Positions 10,435-21,809 of a stretch of 64,000 nt of DNA are shown here, one piece after another. The DNA is from Topomyia yanbarensis. Its lineage: Eukaryota > Arthropoda > Insecta > Diptera > Culicidae. Numbering within the stretch: the stretch's first letter is position 1; each line of letters opens with the position of its first letter. The notes under the pieces are model-generated. The model saw only the letters and a program-made list of their open reading frames with translations. It did not search any database and was not told the DNA's origin. Both the position numbers and the translations under genes were made by a program. The stretch spans positions 28,031,906-28,095,905 of the forward strand of contig NC_080672.1 in the NCBI RefSeq assembly GCF_030247195.1. The letters are read 5' to 3'.

Positions 10435-13400
10435 CTGTAAAGTAGGTTGCATTAGTGGTTTAGTTGGTTCTTTATTTTCGCGGCAATACCTTCGATACTG
10501 AGTGCACTAAGGCCGTCCGTCACAGCCACCGGAAGGGGTTGATTGGGACCCAGCAGTTCTGCCGAGTCGATATCGTTTTGCATACCGTCAACTTCATGTG
10601 CAAGCTGTTCTACCTCTTGGTTAAGTATTGCTGCCTCACTTTGGGAGAGTGGTAGCTGAAGCACACGAATTTCCCGCCGAATCGACTCCAGCTGCTGCCG
10701 GTATCGGTCTACCTCGTCGCTGAGGCGATTTTTCTGGTCCAGCTGATGAGTTATCGCCACCTCTGTGGGAAAATTAATCGGGTTAGGTTTGTTTGGTAGT
10801 TGTTCTAAAGACTAGATATACAGAAATGCCGCATAATTTCAGCGATCGCATCCTTTGACGGTTAACTTATTGTCCAAGATCTAAGGTTTGATTACTGTTT
10901 TACGATTCGATAGTCTTGCAACAGGATACATGTAATTTTGAGGACGCAAAGAGCTTTAGGCCGATCAGTCTGACCTCTCTCCTACTCAAATCAGTGGAAC
11001 GTTTAATCGACTACTATTTATGGGCGAGAGCCCGCTGCATGCAATGCAACATGCATATCAGCGGGGGAAGTCTACTACCATCCTGTTACATAATGTTGTC
11101 TACAACATTAAAAAAAGCTTTTTTGCAAAAGCAATCATGCCTCGGAGTTTTTCTTGATATTGAAGGTACTTTTGATAACTTGTCTTTCGAATTTTTTCGG
11201 AGAGCACGAGGTCATCGAGTATCTTTACACGTCGCGAACTGGATACACGCAATGCTTAGTAACCGACATCTGTGGTCATCGATAAGTCAAGTAAAGATAA
11301 AGAAACTGAGTGTCTGCGTATGCCCTCAAGTGCTGCTACCACTTTTATGGAATCTTATCACTGATGGTTTGTTGAGGAAACTTTATGAGCTTGGGTTTCC
11401 GAAATATGGTTTCGTCGACGATTATCATATAATGATCACCGGAATTTGCATCAACACACTTTTTGATTTGATGCAGCTCAAGCATTATGCGTTGTTGAGC
11501 TATGGTGTCTGTACGTTGGACTATCAGTTAATCCTTATAAAACATCAACGGTGTTTTTCACGCAACGAAGGATTACAACCGGAGCTCATCCGTTTCAGGT
11601 CTTTCACTCTGAAATTGTTGTCGAAGATCAAATTACATACGTTGCGGTAATTCTTGACTCAAAACTAAATTGGTCAGCTCACATCGATTGCAGAATCATG
11701 AAAGCTGGCATGGCCTTCGGCCAATGTAGCCACGCAAGACTTTGACCTCAAATGGTTACTTGGGATAAGTATAAACTTGCTCCCGATGACCTAACACTCA
11801 CATGTAGTTTTCCTTTAAAAACTTTTAATATGAGGAGTCCTCCTCGCGAGAAATGGCTGTCTGGCTGGAAGAAACGACAACTTGAAGAATACGTAGTTTG
11901 TTACACTGACGGTTTTTGGTTCGAGGGCCAAGCCGCTGCTGGTGTCTATTGTCGTGAAATAAGACTAACCTCGTTCACTTGGTAGGTACTGTACCGTATT
12001 CCAAGCAGAAATCTTCGCGATTCTGTGTGGCGTACAAATGGAACCTCAACAGGGAATCGGAGGTAAAAGAATCTATTTTTGCGTTAACAGTCAGGTTGCC
12101 TTAAAAGCACTTAGTTCCGCAGATTCAAGATCGTTATTAGTAATCGCATGTCGAACTCAAATTGAAGAACTTAGCATTTCAAATGCTATCTACCTTCTAT
12201 AGGTACTCGGTCATTCCGGTATTATTGGAAATGAATGGGCGGACGATTTGGCTAGAGTTGGCGCTGCGACTGACTTCGTCTGTCCAGAACCACCACTGTT
12301 GAAAAGTTGGACAAGGCACACAATTCGCTCTTGGGCGACATCCGAGCATGCCAACCATTGGCGTAGCTTGCAAACTCGTGTTAAAACAAAAACTTTTCTG
12401 CTGGATGTGAACCCGAAAATATTACAGAATATGGTGTATTTTGCAAAGCACAATTGCACAATTTTTGATTCTCCATGCATAGGTGAACCTACGTACAGGG
12501 AGCTAAAACTCAAGGTTATGCTACTGCTCCTAACCCTGTGTGCTAAAGAGCTATAGGCTTTATCAGTAGGGTTCATTATTGTTTTGTGTTGTGATTGTAT
12601 TGTTGTCATTTTCCATTTCTCTACCTTTTTTCTTTCACCTTCCTTTTCGCTTCCCATCAGGAAAGTAATGAGACAACGTGACAAGACATAAATCTTCGAA
12701 TAACATGGGGAACGTGACAATCAAGCCAATATATTCTTATTCTTGATTCCTGTTACTAATGACGTCGAAAATTATGTTGTTGATGTTGTTATTTATTGTA
12801 AAAGGCTTTAACCCTGAGGGTCATTCACCTAATTTTGCGAAATGGTTACACTGATTTTACAAAACATGACATTGATATTGTTTTTTGTGTTCGTCATTCA
12901 AACCTCGGTCGGTAGAACTTCCATTAATGGAACTCCAGAAAGAGTCTCCCATGCTGTAAAAAAGGAAAGTGAACAACGGGTATGTTTCAAGGAAAATGGT
13001 GCCCTGCTGGAGCTCGGTAGAAGATCGTCGATGTGGTGATACAACTTTCAGATCTGTTGAAATAGGTCGATGTCCTTCGGAAAGTTGAGAAGAACTTCCT
13101 CTCGGGCTGGGTCATTTGACAGAGCGTCTTCAATCGAATCGCTGTCATGGGATCGGTGGAGCTCCTCCAGCTCGCGGCATTCGTTTAGTAGGTGTTCAAC
13201 TGTAAGTCTGGAGGTATGACATGTCAGTAGATTCCCGCCGGTCAGGAGGTGGGCGTGGGTTATTTTAGTGTACCCGGTTCTAAGGCAGGAGAGTACACGT
13301 TGTTCAAGGCGGGATTCTCTGCCGGTCCATTTTCCAATGGTTGGTTAACTTTGCGACAATGTCTTCTGATGGTTCGCCAGTAATTCGCGAAATGTTCCAT

Positions 13401-16400
13401 CATTTTTTTGTCGATCAATCGGTGGATGTCGGCTCCTGGGACCTACATTAGTTATGGAATTTGCGTTTTGACTTCGTCTCATCAGAATCCGACACTAACT
13501 TAGTTAGCGGACTAAGCTAGCACCGGATTGACGCACACTCCAAAAACACGGAGAGACAATTTGTGTTCCTGTGCAAACCCCTAGTCAAGCGTGGAAACAG
13601 CGTGCACTCCATTTTTTTAGTCTAATGTATTGATTTCTTAGTGCCCCTTTATTGCTTAAATCAAACAATCAGAAGAATCATAGGAAATTTGCTAGCAAGA
13701 GTATGTCACTTTCGATGATGCATCAACGACAACCGGGTTTTTTGTCGCCAGTATTTCATATCTAACTTTACAGTTTGACGATACATCGATAAGTCATTAG
13801 TCATCGATGCAAAACTGTTAAAAATTTGCCGAGTAGATTGTAATTGTTAATTTCGTGATTTCATCAAGACTGTAGCAGCACGTTTAGGTACGAACGCATT
13901 AGCACCTCGAAAATAATTAACAAGCAATTCATAATTTCAAAGGTGTATCGATTTAAGAATACTAAAAATAGAAGCACACGCTTAAAATAAAACATAATCT
14001 CTTAGCACATGTATTCATTGGATAAGTAATATCAAATAATGTGAAATAAGGCATTATTTTCAACATGAGCTGTTCTTCAGAGCAAAAAAGGAAAAAAATA
14101 TTTTATATAGGTATCGCTCTGCTTAAAACATAATGCCAAGCATAAACCAATAAAAACTTTGGAATTCTGGAAATTTTTAATCCGCGAGAGTTACGGACCA
14201 TTAATAAATTACGTTACGTTACATGTTTTGGCTTTCTCATATAGAAAGGTTATGCACTCAGTCTGAAAATCGTCAACGCAACCCTGGCCAATCTTTTTTC
14301 TTGACTTATATAAGTTTTCTATATTTTAACAGGACAGCGCTAGCTCATTTTCAGCTAGTAGGCATACCAAGATAGAGTGGGGGGGGGGGCGGTTGGTTCG
14401 GTTGTGGATTATTCATCCTCTTCACACACATACCCCCGCATGACAAAATAAGTTTTCTGAAAGACAACATTGAGCTAATGCTAATTGAGCCAATTAACCC
14501 CTCGGACCGTCCTGAATCCGCCGCTGATTTCATGTGTTTCAGCGTCAAAACAACTCGAACCAGCGACGAAGTGGTTCAGCTAGACCGGAAATGCAATGCT
14601 ACTTGTTTTGACAGCATCTTGATCAAAACTGAGCAAGCATAAACAAAACAAAAAATGCTAGAGAGAAGAGACACTCTCATTTCTCTCTGATCTCGTTTGT
14701 TGTTATGCCGAGAAAAAATACAAACTTTTAGTTGCCACCCGTTAGATACGTGAGAGATATTCACCCCTGCTCCTTGGAACAACGAATCCCCTGAACAATC
14801 CAATCTAATGCCCATTTGAACCACTGGACATTCTAGTACAACAAATCACAACGATTTGAGGAAGAAAATCGTCATTTCCTAGTACAAAAGTGACCAGTCG
14901 ACTGAAATAATCAATATTTTCTAATGCGCCAGTCCTGCAACCCTTTCCTGACCAAACATCAAACCTAAGATTAGCAGGACCTGCCTATACCCTTAAGCAT
15001 ATTGATCAATTCACTTCTTTGTAGGAACACACTTCCACCAACCAGTCATGAAGTATCAACCAGAATGGATCATACCAGTCGAAGGCCACAGACCCAGCAT
15101 CAATGCACCCCATCCCATAAAAAATAGTGTTTGTTCCAACTGTTTGGAGGTCCCTATTTAATCAAAGGTCACTTATTGGTTGATAGCAAGAAAGATCAGC
15201 TATCATTCTACTCAGACGAACATTGCGTATTTTTCCTGTACAAAAGTAATAGTTTGTGTAGTATTTTAAATGTTTAGCATCACCCGAGGGGAGGGGTCTT
15301 GGCCGTACCCAAGCAACCAAAAGTTCGCATAAGGGAGCTGCATAAGCTTTTCGTTTTAAGTAATTTTGCAATATGTTTTTTGTTCTAATAGGGGCTTAAG
15401 CAACTTTCAAGTTCCATTAAAGCTTAAGCAGCTTGAAAGTTCGCTAAGAACTTTATGTGAACTTTAAAGTGTACTTTTTAAGTATTAGCCGAACTTCTGG
15501 TTGCTTATGTATACTCACTGCTCTATCGTCGATGTGATGTGATCTTCAATAGTTTTTCCTTTTTTATTATAGACTAAGAGTAGGTCACAAAATGCTGGAA
15601 GCTCTCCGTGACTTAACTTTTTTGTCGGTTCCGACAGCATAAAGTACTAAGTTACTTTACGATTGTTCGGGCATGCCGTAGACTCAGATGATGCGCATTC
15701 GATAAAAAAAGTCAAAAGATCCTGACTCCTGCGGTAGAAGACAAAGGGTTAAATTGTCGAGAAACTCTAAGCTTGCTTATATGACCATATTACACGCTTT
15801 TCTACAATTTCTTCCTTCACATCCTTGCTCTTCATTGAGTACTATGGCTCTTAATGTTGAAAATACTTCACACTTTTAGTCCCTCGCCAATTGAAGATCT
15901 ATAGAGCATACAATCCCATAACAAAGTGGATTTTTGGAGTGGACATTTCTTCCACAGTACGGAAGGTCGCAAGCGTTCGTTCACATTGGAACTTGTCTAC
16001 TGAAACAATTTGTTGTAGGTGCATAACAAACTTATCTTTAAACTAGAACTTCTAGACCAAATTGTCAGAACCATGAACAACAAATCTTAAGTGAACGCTT
16101 CTATTGAGTTTCAGAATGTTATGAGATCCAGGAAGCAAGGACTTATCCGCAAGGGCGTCATGATTCGGCAAATTCAAACAATGGTTGGGACACACTTTAA
16201 GAATATCCAAAATCCTTCAATAACGATCAAACCGAGTACACCCCTGCGCCACGTAGATAGTGTCATCGCTACCTCATCTAACAACTAATAACAAAATTCG
16301 CACTGACACACACCAACTAGATGCTGGCCGATCCGGAAACTGTTAAAGCGACGAGGCACTTGACACTTGACTGATCTTTACTTGCACCATCCGTATTGAA

Positions 16401-18334
16401 GATTATTCGTTAGATCAATTCTAAAAAGTCTTGTGGTCAAGGTAATATTCTAAATTTCGTGTTGTAAAAAAAAATCTCTTCTTTGTCTTTTTGATTATAT
16501 TCAGCTGGAAACTTTACATCCAGTTTAAAACACGTAGGTGCAATTACTTTTTAGGCGTAATTTCGACCAATAAAACTGTTGTCATGCATTCTGCAAACTT
16601 CTTGAACGGATAATCCTGAAGTGCTTCAAACACCGTCTGGAAAACACCTGTATCGTTCCTGAAGTACGGTTAGACTTCAAAAGAGGACCATTAATAAACC
16701 TTGTGCGATAAAATCGATCCGCGGAGGCATGACATGGTACTTCTGGATAGCGAAAAGGTCTGTGTCACCCGGTATTTGTAGAAAGATAAAATCACACCCG
16801 TAAAAATATATGTGGATGGGCAAAATGCTTCCCGTTAATCTTCTGTTTGAAAAGTTTAACTGTCCTTATAAATACACGCCCCGAGTTGGTTGAACCGTGA
16901 CTAAAAGAACTACTTCACGAATTCCCACACCGTTAAACAGCAAACTACGCACTTAAAAATCCTATAATATAGTTCACCCACACAACCACTACAACCATAC
17001 AGCACCGTTCGTTAGATATCATATCAGCAGTACTAACCTGTCCGATAATTCTGATACAGCTGTTGCCTACTAAGTCCATCACTCTCATTAAAGCCCGCCG
17101 ACTGAACACCCGCCGTCGGTACGTACAGCGGATCGCGGTACGGGTTCTCCTGCAGCGGTTGCCCGCCGTACGGTAAATTACTACTGCTACTGGTATCACA
17201 GGAAACGCCGGTCGTTGTCGGGCCCGCATCATACCCGGGGACGTGCGTCCTCATGGCACTTATCGAACCGAACCCGTCGCGGAAGGTTATTTCCAGCTTG
17301 CTTTGAATGCCGGACTGAGCGTTGAAGCCTTTGGCCGTATACTTGAGGGGACTAGCGTGAATGTGGATGGGCGACTGCGGGCGGTCAGTCGGTTGCCGCA
17401 GGGTTAAATTCACCGATGTCGAACTCCGACTGTTCGCGCCGGGTGTAACGGGACCCGGCAAGTTAAAACTGCTGGATGCCTGAGCTAGTTCGCGTGAGTA
17501 CGGTGGCTCCGGTTGGAGCTGTAACGTGGATGTGTGTCGGTGACCAATCGGACTTCGGCTCGTTACCGGTGACACGGTCACGTTTAGTTGAACGTTTACG
17601 GTTTCACCCAGTTCCGGGCTGGCGGTGATGGTAGAACTAATGGGCGGCAACGGTGCCGCTCGCGTCGGTCTAGGTCCACTAAACGCGAGCGTATTGGGTC
17701 TGCTCAGCGCTACTCGATTATTATTGTTATCAAAAACCGACGTCGTTTGGTTGTTATCAGCATTATTGGCACTACCACTGTCACGTGGTATATCATCAGC
17801 GCTGTTTGCGGTTGCGTTTTTATTCAGCCTGTTATTATTGTTCACGAATTCGGAATTGATGGCACCGTTGATGTTTTCTCCATTCCTAGTAGACACCTTA
17901 TCAACACTGTTCTCCCGACTGCTGCTGCCGCTGCTTCCCGTGCTGAAACTGTTCTCCAACTTGCTTAGCTTCCGTTCGTTGATACGTCGCTTTAGCGTGG
18001 TGCTGTGTATCGATTGCGACGGATAAGCCTGAACGGCAGAGGGCGTACCCAGCACTGCCTTCTCCAAACTATCAATACAGGCTGGACGATTGTGACAGTT
18101 TGCCGTAACCAGATCCGATACCACATGGTCCGGAACAGTTGGAAATTTTTGCTTCATCTCGTGAAACAGTTGCATAATAGCAATGTTCGAACAGGAACAA
18201 GTTGAACGCCGCTTGTTCAGGACGATGTTACCACTGCTGCTGTTGATGTTGTTGCTGCTACTGTAGTAGTTAAAACCACTGGATTCGGTGGGCGTGTCAT
18301 ATTCTGGCGGCTTCTTGGAAGGATTAGTCGCCAT
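9851..18334 (-). CDS. Tab2: TAK1-binding protein 2 (TAB2) orthologue, whole coding span in three exons
   Basis: TAB2 is a cytosolic adaptor that binds Lys63-linked polyubiquitin and brings it to the kinase TAK1, upstream of JNK and of IMD/NF-kB immune signalling in flies (established for the family). Joining 18334-17038, 10762-10490 and 10434-9851 gives 2154 nt, exactly 717 codons plus stop, with both junctions in phase. Domain order is diagnostic: CUE at about residues 52-95, a long Ser/Asn/Pro-rich linker, a coiled coil at about 437-497, and an NZF zinc finger at about 594-617. The introns are 6275 bp (10763-17037) and 55 bp (10435-10489), both GT-AG. An acceptor at 18407 shows that at least one further 5' UTR exon lies upstream, not located. 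The protein runs about 100 residues past the NZF, unlike vertebrate TAB2/TAB3. Confidence 0.93.
10490..10762 (-). CDS. Tab2: Tab2 coding exon 2: coiled coil
   Basis: Follows the acceptor TTTTCCCACAG and begins AGGTGGCG, so codon 433 is Glu across the junction. It encodes about 91 residues, mostly a heptad-patterned coiled coil (QLDQKNRLSDEV, then YRQQLESIRREIRVL and LNQEVEQLAHEVDGM), corresponding to the TAB2 C-terminal coiled coil used to bind TAK1 (family knowledge). The exon ends ATCGAAG before GTATTG. Read-through of the next 55 bp soon hits an in-frame stop, which supports this as the donor. Confidence 0.9.
10880..12745 (+). pseudogene. Non-LTR retrotransposon family B, RT to 3' end, in the Tab2 intron
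   Basis: 5'-truncated ORF2 opposite in strand to Tab2. RT motifs: FRPISLTSLLLKSVERLID near 10950, LGVFLDIEGTFDN near 11140, a decayed CPQ...LPLLWN near 11315 and FVDD near 11415 where YADD/LADD is expected. RNase H: VVCYTDG near 11895, TVFQAEIFAILCG near 12000, SQVALKAL, and GHSGIIGNEWADDLARVG near 12215. The C-terminus lacks the intact knuckle. A pyrimidine-rich 3' UTR (12590-12660) matches that after the copy at 24655. RNase H-bearing R1/LOA type. Dead by frameshifts. Confidence 0.8.
13047..13440 (-). pseudogene. Non-LTR ORF2 C-terminal tail (different family)
   Basis: Minus strand reads QRVLSCLRTGYTKITHAHLL, then TSRLTVEHLLNECRELEELH and ends QQI-stop at 13047. The RxGYT/H...HxxL and ...C...HLLxEC pattern is the C-terminal region of I/Jockey-type ORF2. 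It lies inside the Tab2 intron, on the gene's strand. Confidence 0.7.
15308..15509. mobile_element. 202-bp MITE, TA duplication, AAGCAACCA-type ends
   Basis: Left end CCCAAGCAACCAAAAGTTCG, right end reverse-complemented CATAAGCAACCAGAAGTTCG; flanked by TA. The ends resemble those of 21810-23472 (CCCAAGTAACCATAAGCATT), suggesting a related family. Confidence 0.7.
17038..18334 (-). CDS. Tab2: Tab2 coding exon 1: CUE domain and disordered linker
   Basis: Encodes residues 1-432 plus one base of codon 433. The start codon at 18334-18332 is chosen because it opens the frame in a context free of upstream in-frame ATGs. Residues about 52-95 form a CUE ubiquitin-binding domain: a helix with LFHEMKQKFP, then the FPTVPDHVV segment at 64-72 and the NCHNRPACIDSLEKAV helix, matching the N-terminal CUE of TAB2/TAB3. 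The rest is low complexity, rich in Ser, Asn, Thr and Pro with poly-Asn runs, as in insect TAB2. The exon ends in ACAG followed by GTTAGT, a good donor. Several plus-strand ORFs across this exon are antisense shadows caused by its GC-rich, repetitive codons. Confidence 0.93.
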
Positions 18335-18344
18335 AATCGGCCAT
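18324..18344 (-). promoter_or_regulatory. 7-codon upstream ORF overlapping the Tab2 start codon
   Basis: ATG at 18344-18342 lies ten bases before the main ATG in a different frame and ends at TAA 18326-18324, past the main start. Such an overlapping uORF would force leaky scanning and could damp translation. The sequence is plain; the regulatory effect is inference. Confidence 0.6.
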
Positions 18345-18406
18345 CCTCCTTAGGCCTTGCTCCGTGTGTCGAATCGGATCGATAAACTACGGAATTGTGT
18401 ATTCAG
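18335..18406 (-). other. Tab2: Tab2 5' UTR part of exon with splice acceptor
   Basis: Minus strand reads a strong polypyrimidine tract and acceptor (TTTGTGTTTCTTCCAG) at 18422-18407, followed by 72 nt before the main ATG. The upstream non-coding exon is not identifiable by eye. Confidence 0.7.
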
Positions 18407-19734
18407 CTGGAAGAAACACAAACAGAGAAAAAAATCAAATTAGTAGTTGGTTATTGAAGAAAGTAACGGTTAAAACTGAAAGTATTTTGGTTGTTTGTTT
18501 GTCTGTGGTTTAACTATAAACATGCAGTCGAGTCAGCGATTTCCCAATGGACACAATCAGCCACAATGCCCTAATCAATGAACAAATGCATCAACCTGCT
18601 AATCGGCACGAGTTCAACAGTTGAACCAAATCAAATCCTATCAGGAAAGACGAATTAAATTGAAGTCGTATCGTAGCGGACCGTCCTCTGGCCAGCTGTG
18701 CAGGAAGAAAACAATATTTCAAATTCCTCAGAGATACCGTTGACACTAAAAATAATTATGTCCATTAAATTCTATTTATTTATAAGCAAATCACCGGCAA
18801 AAATATGTGAACGAGTGGTGAGATTAAGGAGTGGGAGGCCATTCGAACGCATTCAGCGCTTACTGGTGCCAGGAGGAAAAGAAATAAACAACCGCAACGA
18901 CAACCGTGCCTTTATGTATTGCCACCTTATTTTCACGGGCGGCATTTCTCTGCGTGTCGTTTTTATGATGATGATGGCTTTCTATAGGTTTTGTACACGA
19001 GCAAGCGAGAACTGTTGTTGCTTGAAACTCTGACCGCACGCGTTGTCCGAGGAAGCAGCAGCAGTTTTGTTTAGTAGTTCGGTGGAATGTATCTCATCAT
19101 AGCAGGAATCGTAATTGCGCGGGTACATATTGCAAAGTTCACAAACTGCGACGTCGAAAATAACTCCGTTGACGACGATGATGGGTGGAAGAAAGTATAA
19201 ATCAATTCTGAAGTTAAGCGTACGACCATCAGAACCAGACGGTTCGCTACATGGTGCGGTATAGGTATGTTAGCATGTCTGCACTGGGGAATACCACCCA
19301 CCTGTAAGTGAACATTTTTATTACCCTCACGGTTGGACGATGTTCCGCTGGGGGCCATTGCAATTTTCAGTCGTTATTCGTGGACTGTACATTATACACT
19401 ATTGTATGTTAAATTTATTTTTTAGGCAAGCAATAACTACATAAGGTAGAATACGGGGCAAGATGAGCATCTTAAGCTCAATGTATTTTTTCTCCGTGAA
19501 AACCTAAAAAGGTCCTTCCAAAATTCTCAGGGTTTTATGGGGTCAATCACATTTTTTTTCGAGAGTTGTCCTACTTGAGCTGTAGAGCTAGGTTCTCGGA
19601 AGGGCTCTCCGTGAGAAATACACACACTACAATTGCTGACTAGACAGGCAATGTTGCCCACTAAAACACTGCTTTAGGCCAATTGCAGCGGCACGTGATT
19701 CTGAATGTGATATTCATTGTACGGTTCGGGTATG
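18407..19734. other. Tab2 upstream intron or flank, no gene seen
   Basis: No supported coding region. A minus-strand ATG at 19358 followed after 57 nt by a donor-like ACAG/GTGGGT at 19302 could be a small exon, but nothing else supports it. Confidence 0.4.
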
Positions 19735-21225
19735 TACGGATGTAGAGACTTCGCGATCGCGTGTATCATCGCGAAGGACTCGAGCATTTGTACGTTAACG
19801 TATTCTATCGCGTGTGCGCTTGTATGTCTATTTTATAACCGTGTGTCTTTCGCAAATTCACGTGTGTTCATGGATAATCGCGCGCGGACCGTGAATCTAT
19901 TACTTCATTTTTGGTGTACGGCTAAGATGCTAAAAGAGAGTGAGATCTCCCATATCACTAGAGTTCCCGGTGATGTCGCCATGGAACGTGTTGTCTAGTG
20001 TATATGAGCATGAATTTATGGACCTAAGTTATTAGGACAGAGAGTACTGGTTTCCGGACGAGACCGATTCATGAGCGCGCGAAAACGGACGTTTGTAGGT
20101 TCGCGTTTGAGATAGCGTTTGAAACTTCGTAAGTGCTAAAACGTTCTCCTTATTACCGGAGTGTTATTAATTTTGCGCGATCGCGAACATAGGTGTACGT
20201 TGTTAATCGCGAAGGCTTTAAGCGTTCGTATGTTAACGTGTGTGCAATGTGTGTTCGCGTTCATGTGACTTCGCGTGTACAAAACTGGACTTTGTAACCG
20301 TGTAGCCATTCCTATATACGCGTGCATTCTTGGATGGTCATGCGGACCTTCATTCTGATAATTTTCGGTGCACAATTCACATTCTGACAAGGAGTAAGTT
20401 ACCTCATATTACTAGAGTCCCCGGTCATGACGTCATGTAACGTTGTGTCCAGTGGATATGAGAGCTTTGTTTTAATTGGTCCATGGACCTAGTCCGCTGA
20501 TACCAAGGATAGAAACTTCCGGCGCCGACCGATTCATGATCGTGTGAGCGCGGGAGTTTTTAGGTTCACGCTTGAGACCGCGTTTGAAAATTTATAGGAA
20601 CTGAGACATTCACTTTATCACCGGGACGTTATCATGTGTACGAGATCGCGGGAGTAGGTGCCGTGGATGGTCATGAAGGACTCAAGCATTTGTATATGTA
20701 CTAACGTGTTTGTCACGTGTATGTGACTGCGCGTGTTTTATTTCGATTTTATAATCGTGTAGCGTATATTCTTGAATGATCGCGTGCGGACCGTGATGCT
20801 TAATTTTAAGTGTATGGCTCAGATGGTAGAAGAGAGTCCGTTTCCCCATATTACTAGAGTTCCAGGTCATGAACCGTGTTGTTAAGTATTCACTTTTTTA
20901 TTGGTTCAACTGAAGGCATTAGTCTAGACTGCTAGAACCGAGGAAAGACTTCCGGACGTAACCATTTTATGATCTTGCGAGTGGTGGGTTAATGTTTGAG
21001 ACCGCGTTTGGAAATTTAAAGGGGCTGCGTTTACCTAACTACCGGGGTGTTTTCATGTTGGCGAAATCGCGGGCGTAAGTATGTGTGGATTACTGCAATT
21101 GCATGGTCGCGTTTGTGACCAGGTTTATGTTATCGTGAAGGCCACGAGCTTCTGTACCTATATGAGTATAGTTAGCGTATAGTAGAGATATACAAATAAA
21201 AGGAATCATAACATGCCGAATAAAG
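19735..21225 (+). repeat. Tandem repeat of ~450 bp, three monomers
   Basis: The landmark ACTAGAGT(T/C)CC occurs at 19957, 20411 and 20853, spacing about 454 and 442 bp, with shared blocks rich in CGCG, TTCGCG and GTTAACGTGT in each monomer. A single related unit is at 49090-49690. Both end near the same phrase, CATAACATGCCGAATAAAGA. No ORF is conserved among monomers, so this is a satellite-like dispersed repeat. Confidence 0.75.
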
Positions 21226-21809
21226 AAAAAAACCTGTTTTAGTCCACCTAGTGGTGCAATTGTGCCTTTGTCATTTATGCAAACTACACGAAAAAAAATT
21301 GTTCCCACAATCGTTAAAAAAGTGCCATGAATCCTGGAACAATCACGTTTTTACGTTATGAAAACAGGACCATTAACAAAAAACATGTGTTTTATAGTTA
21401 TGTTCAATTTATGATAGAATAATGTTCATAAAGTTCACAACTTTATGCACATTATTCATAAAAGCAAAGATTGACATGATGATTTTCATAGATATAGGAG
21501 CCTTAGTTCATAAAATCAAAATATTCTGGATATGTTCTCGTTAACTATTTCACGAAATTCGAACTTTTATTCATGAATCCAATCAATTACTAACGTGAAC
21601 TAATTCATGATCTCTAAAATATTAGGTAAAATCCAATATCCATGCTCGTGAAATAGTTCACAAAATCATCAAATATTATTCATGTATTCGCGAACTGGTT
21701 CATGATTCCTAATATATGATACGATCCAATATCCGTGCTCGTGAAACAGTTCACGAAATCATGAAATATAATTCATGTGTTTGTGAACTGGTTCATAATA
21801 CTTAATATA

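Larger units (their letters stand above)
10763..17037 (-). other. Tab2: Tab2 long intron (6275 bp)
   Basis: GT-AG bounded on the minus strand, phase 1. Contents: a plus-strand family B non-LTR copy (about 10880-12745), a minus-strand non-LTR C-terminal tail (13047-13440), a TA-flanked MITE (15308-15509), a run of ten G at about 14380, and otherwise AT-rich DNA with no gene seen (13441-15307, 15510-17037). Confidence 0.85.

Noticed and set aside
9921..10445. Plus-strand ORF of 174 codons rich in Asp and Gly
   Set aside because: Antisense shadow of the Ser/Pro-rich Tab2 exon (it even crosses the intron boundary).
17588..18026. Plus-strand ORFs of 126 and 133 codons
   Set aside because: Antisense shadows of the Tab2 linker exon.
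19071..19358. Minus-strand ORF of 95 codons, possible alternative Tab2 first exon
   Set aside because: Only a donor-like site supports it; no recognisable protein and no proof of splicing to 18406.
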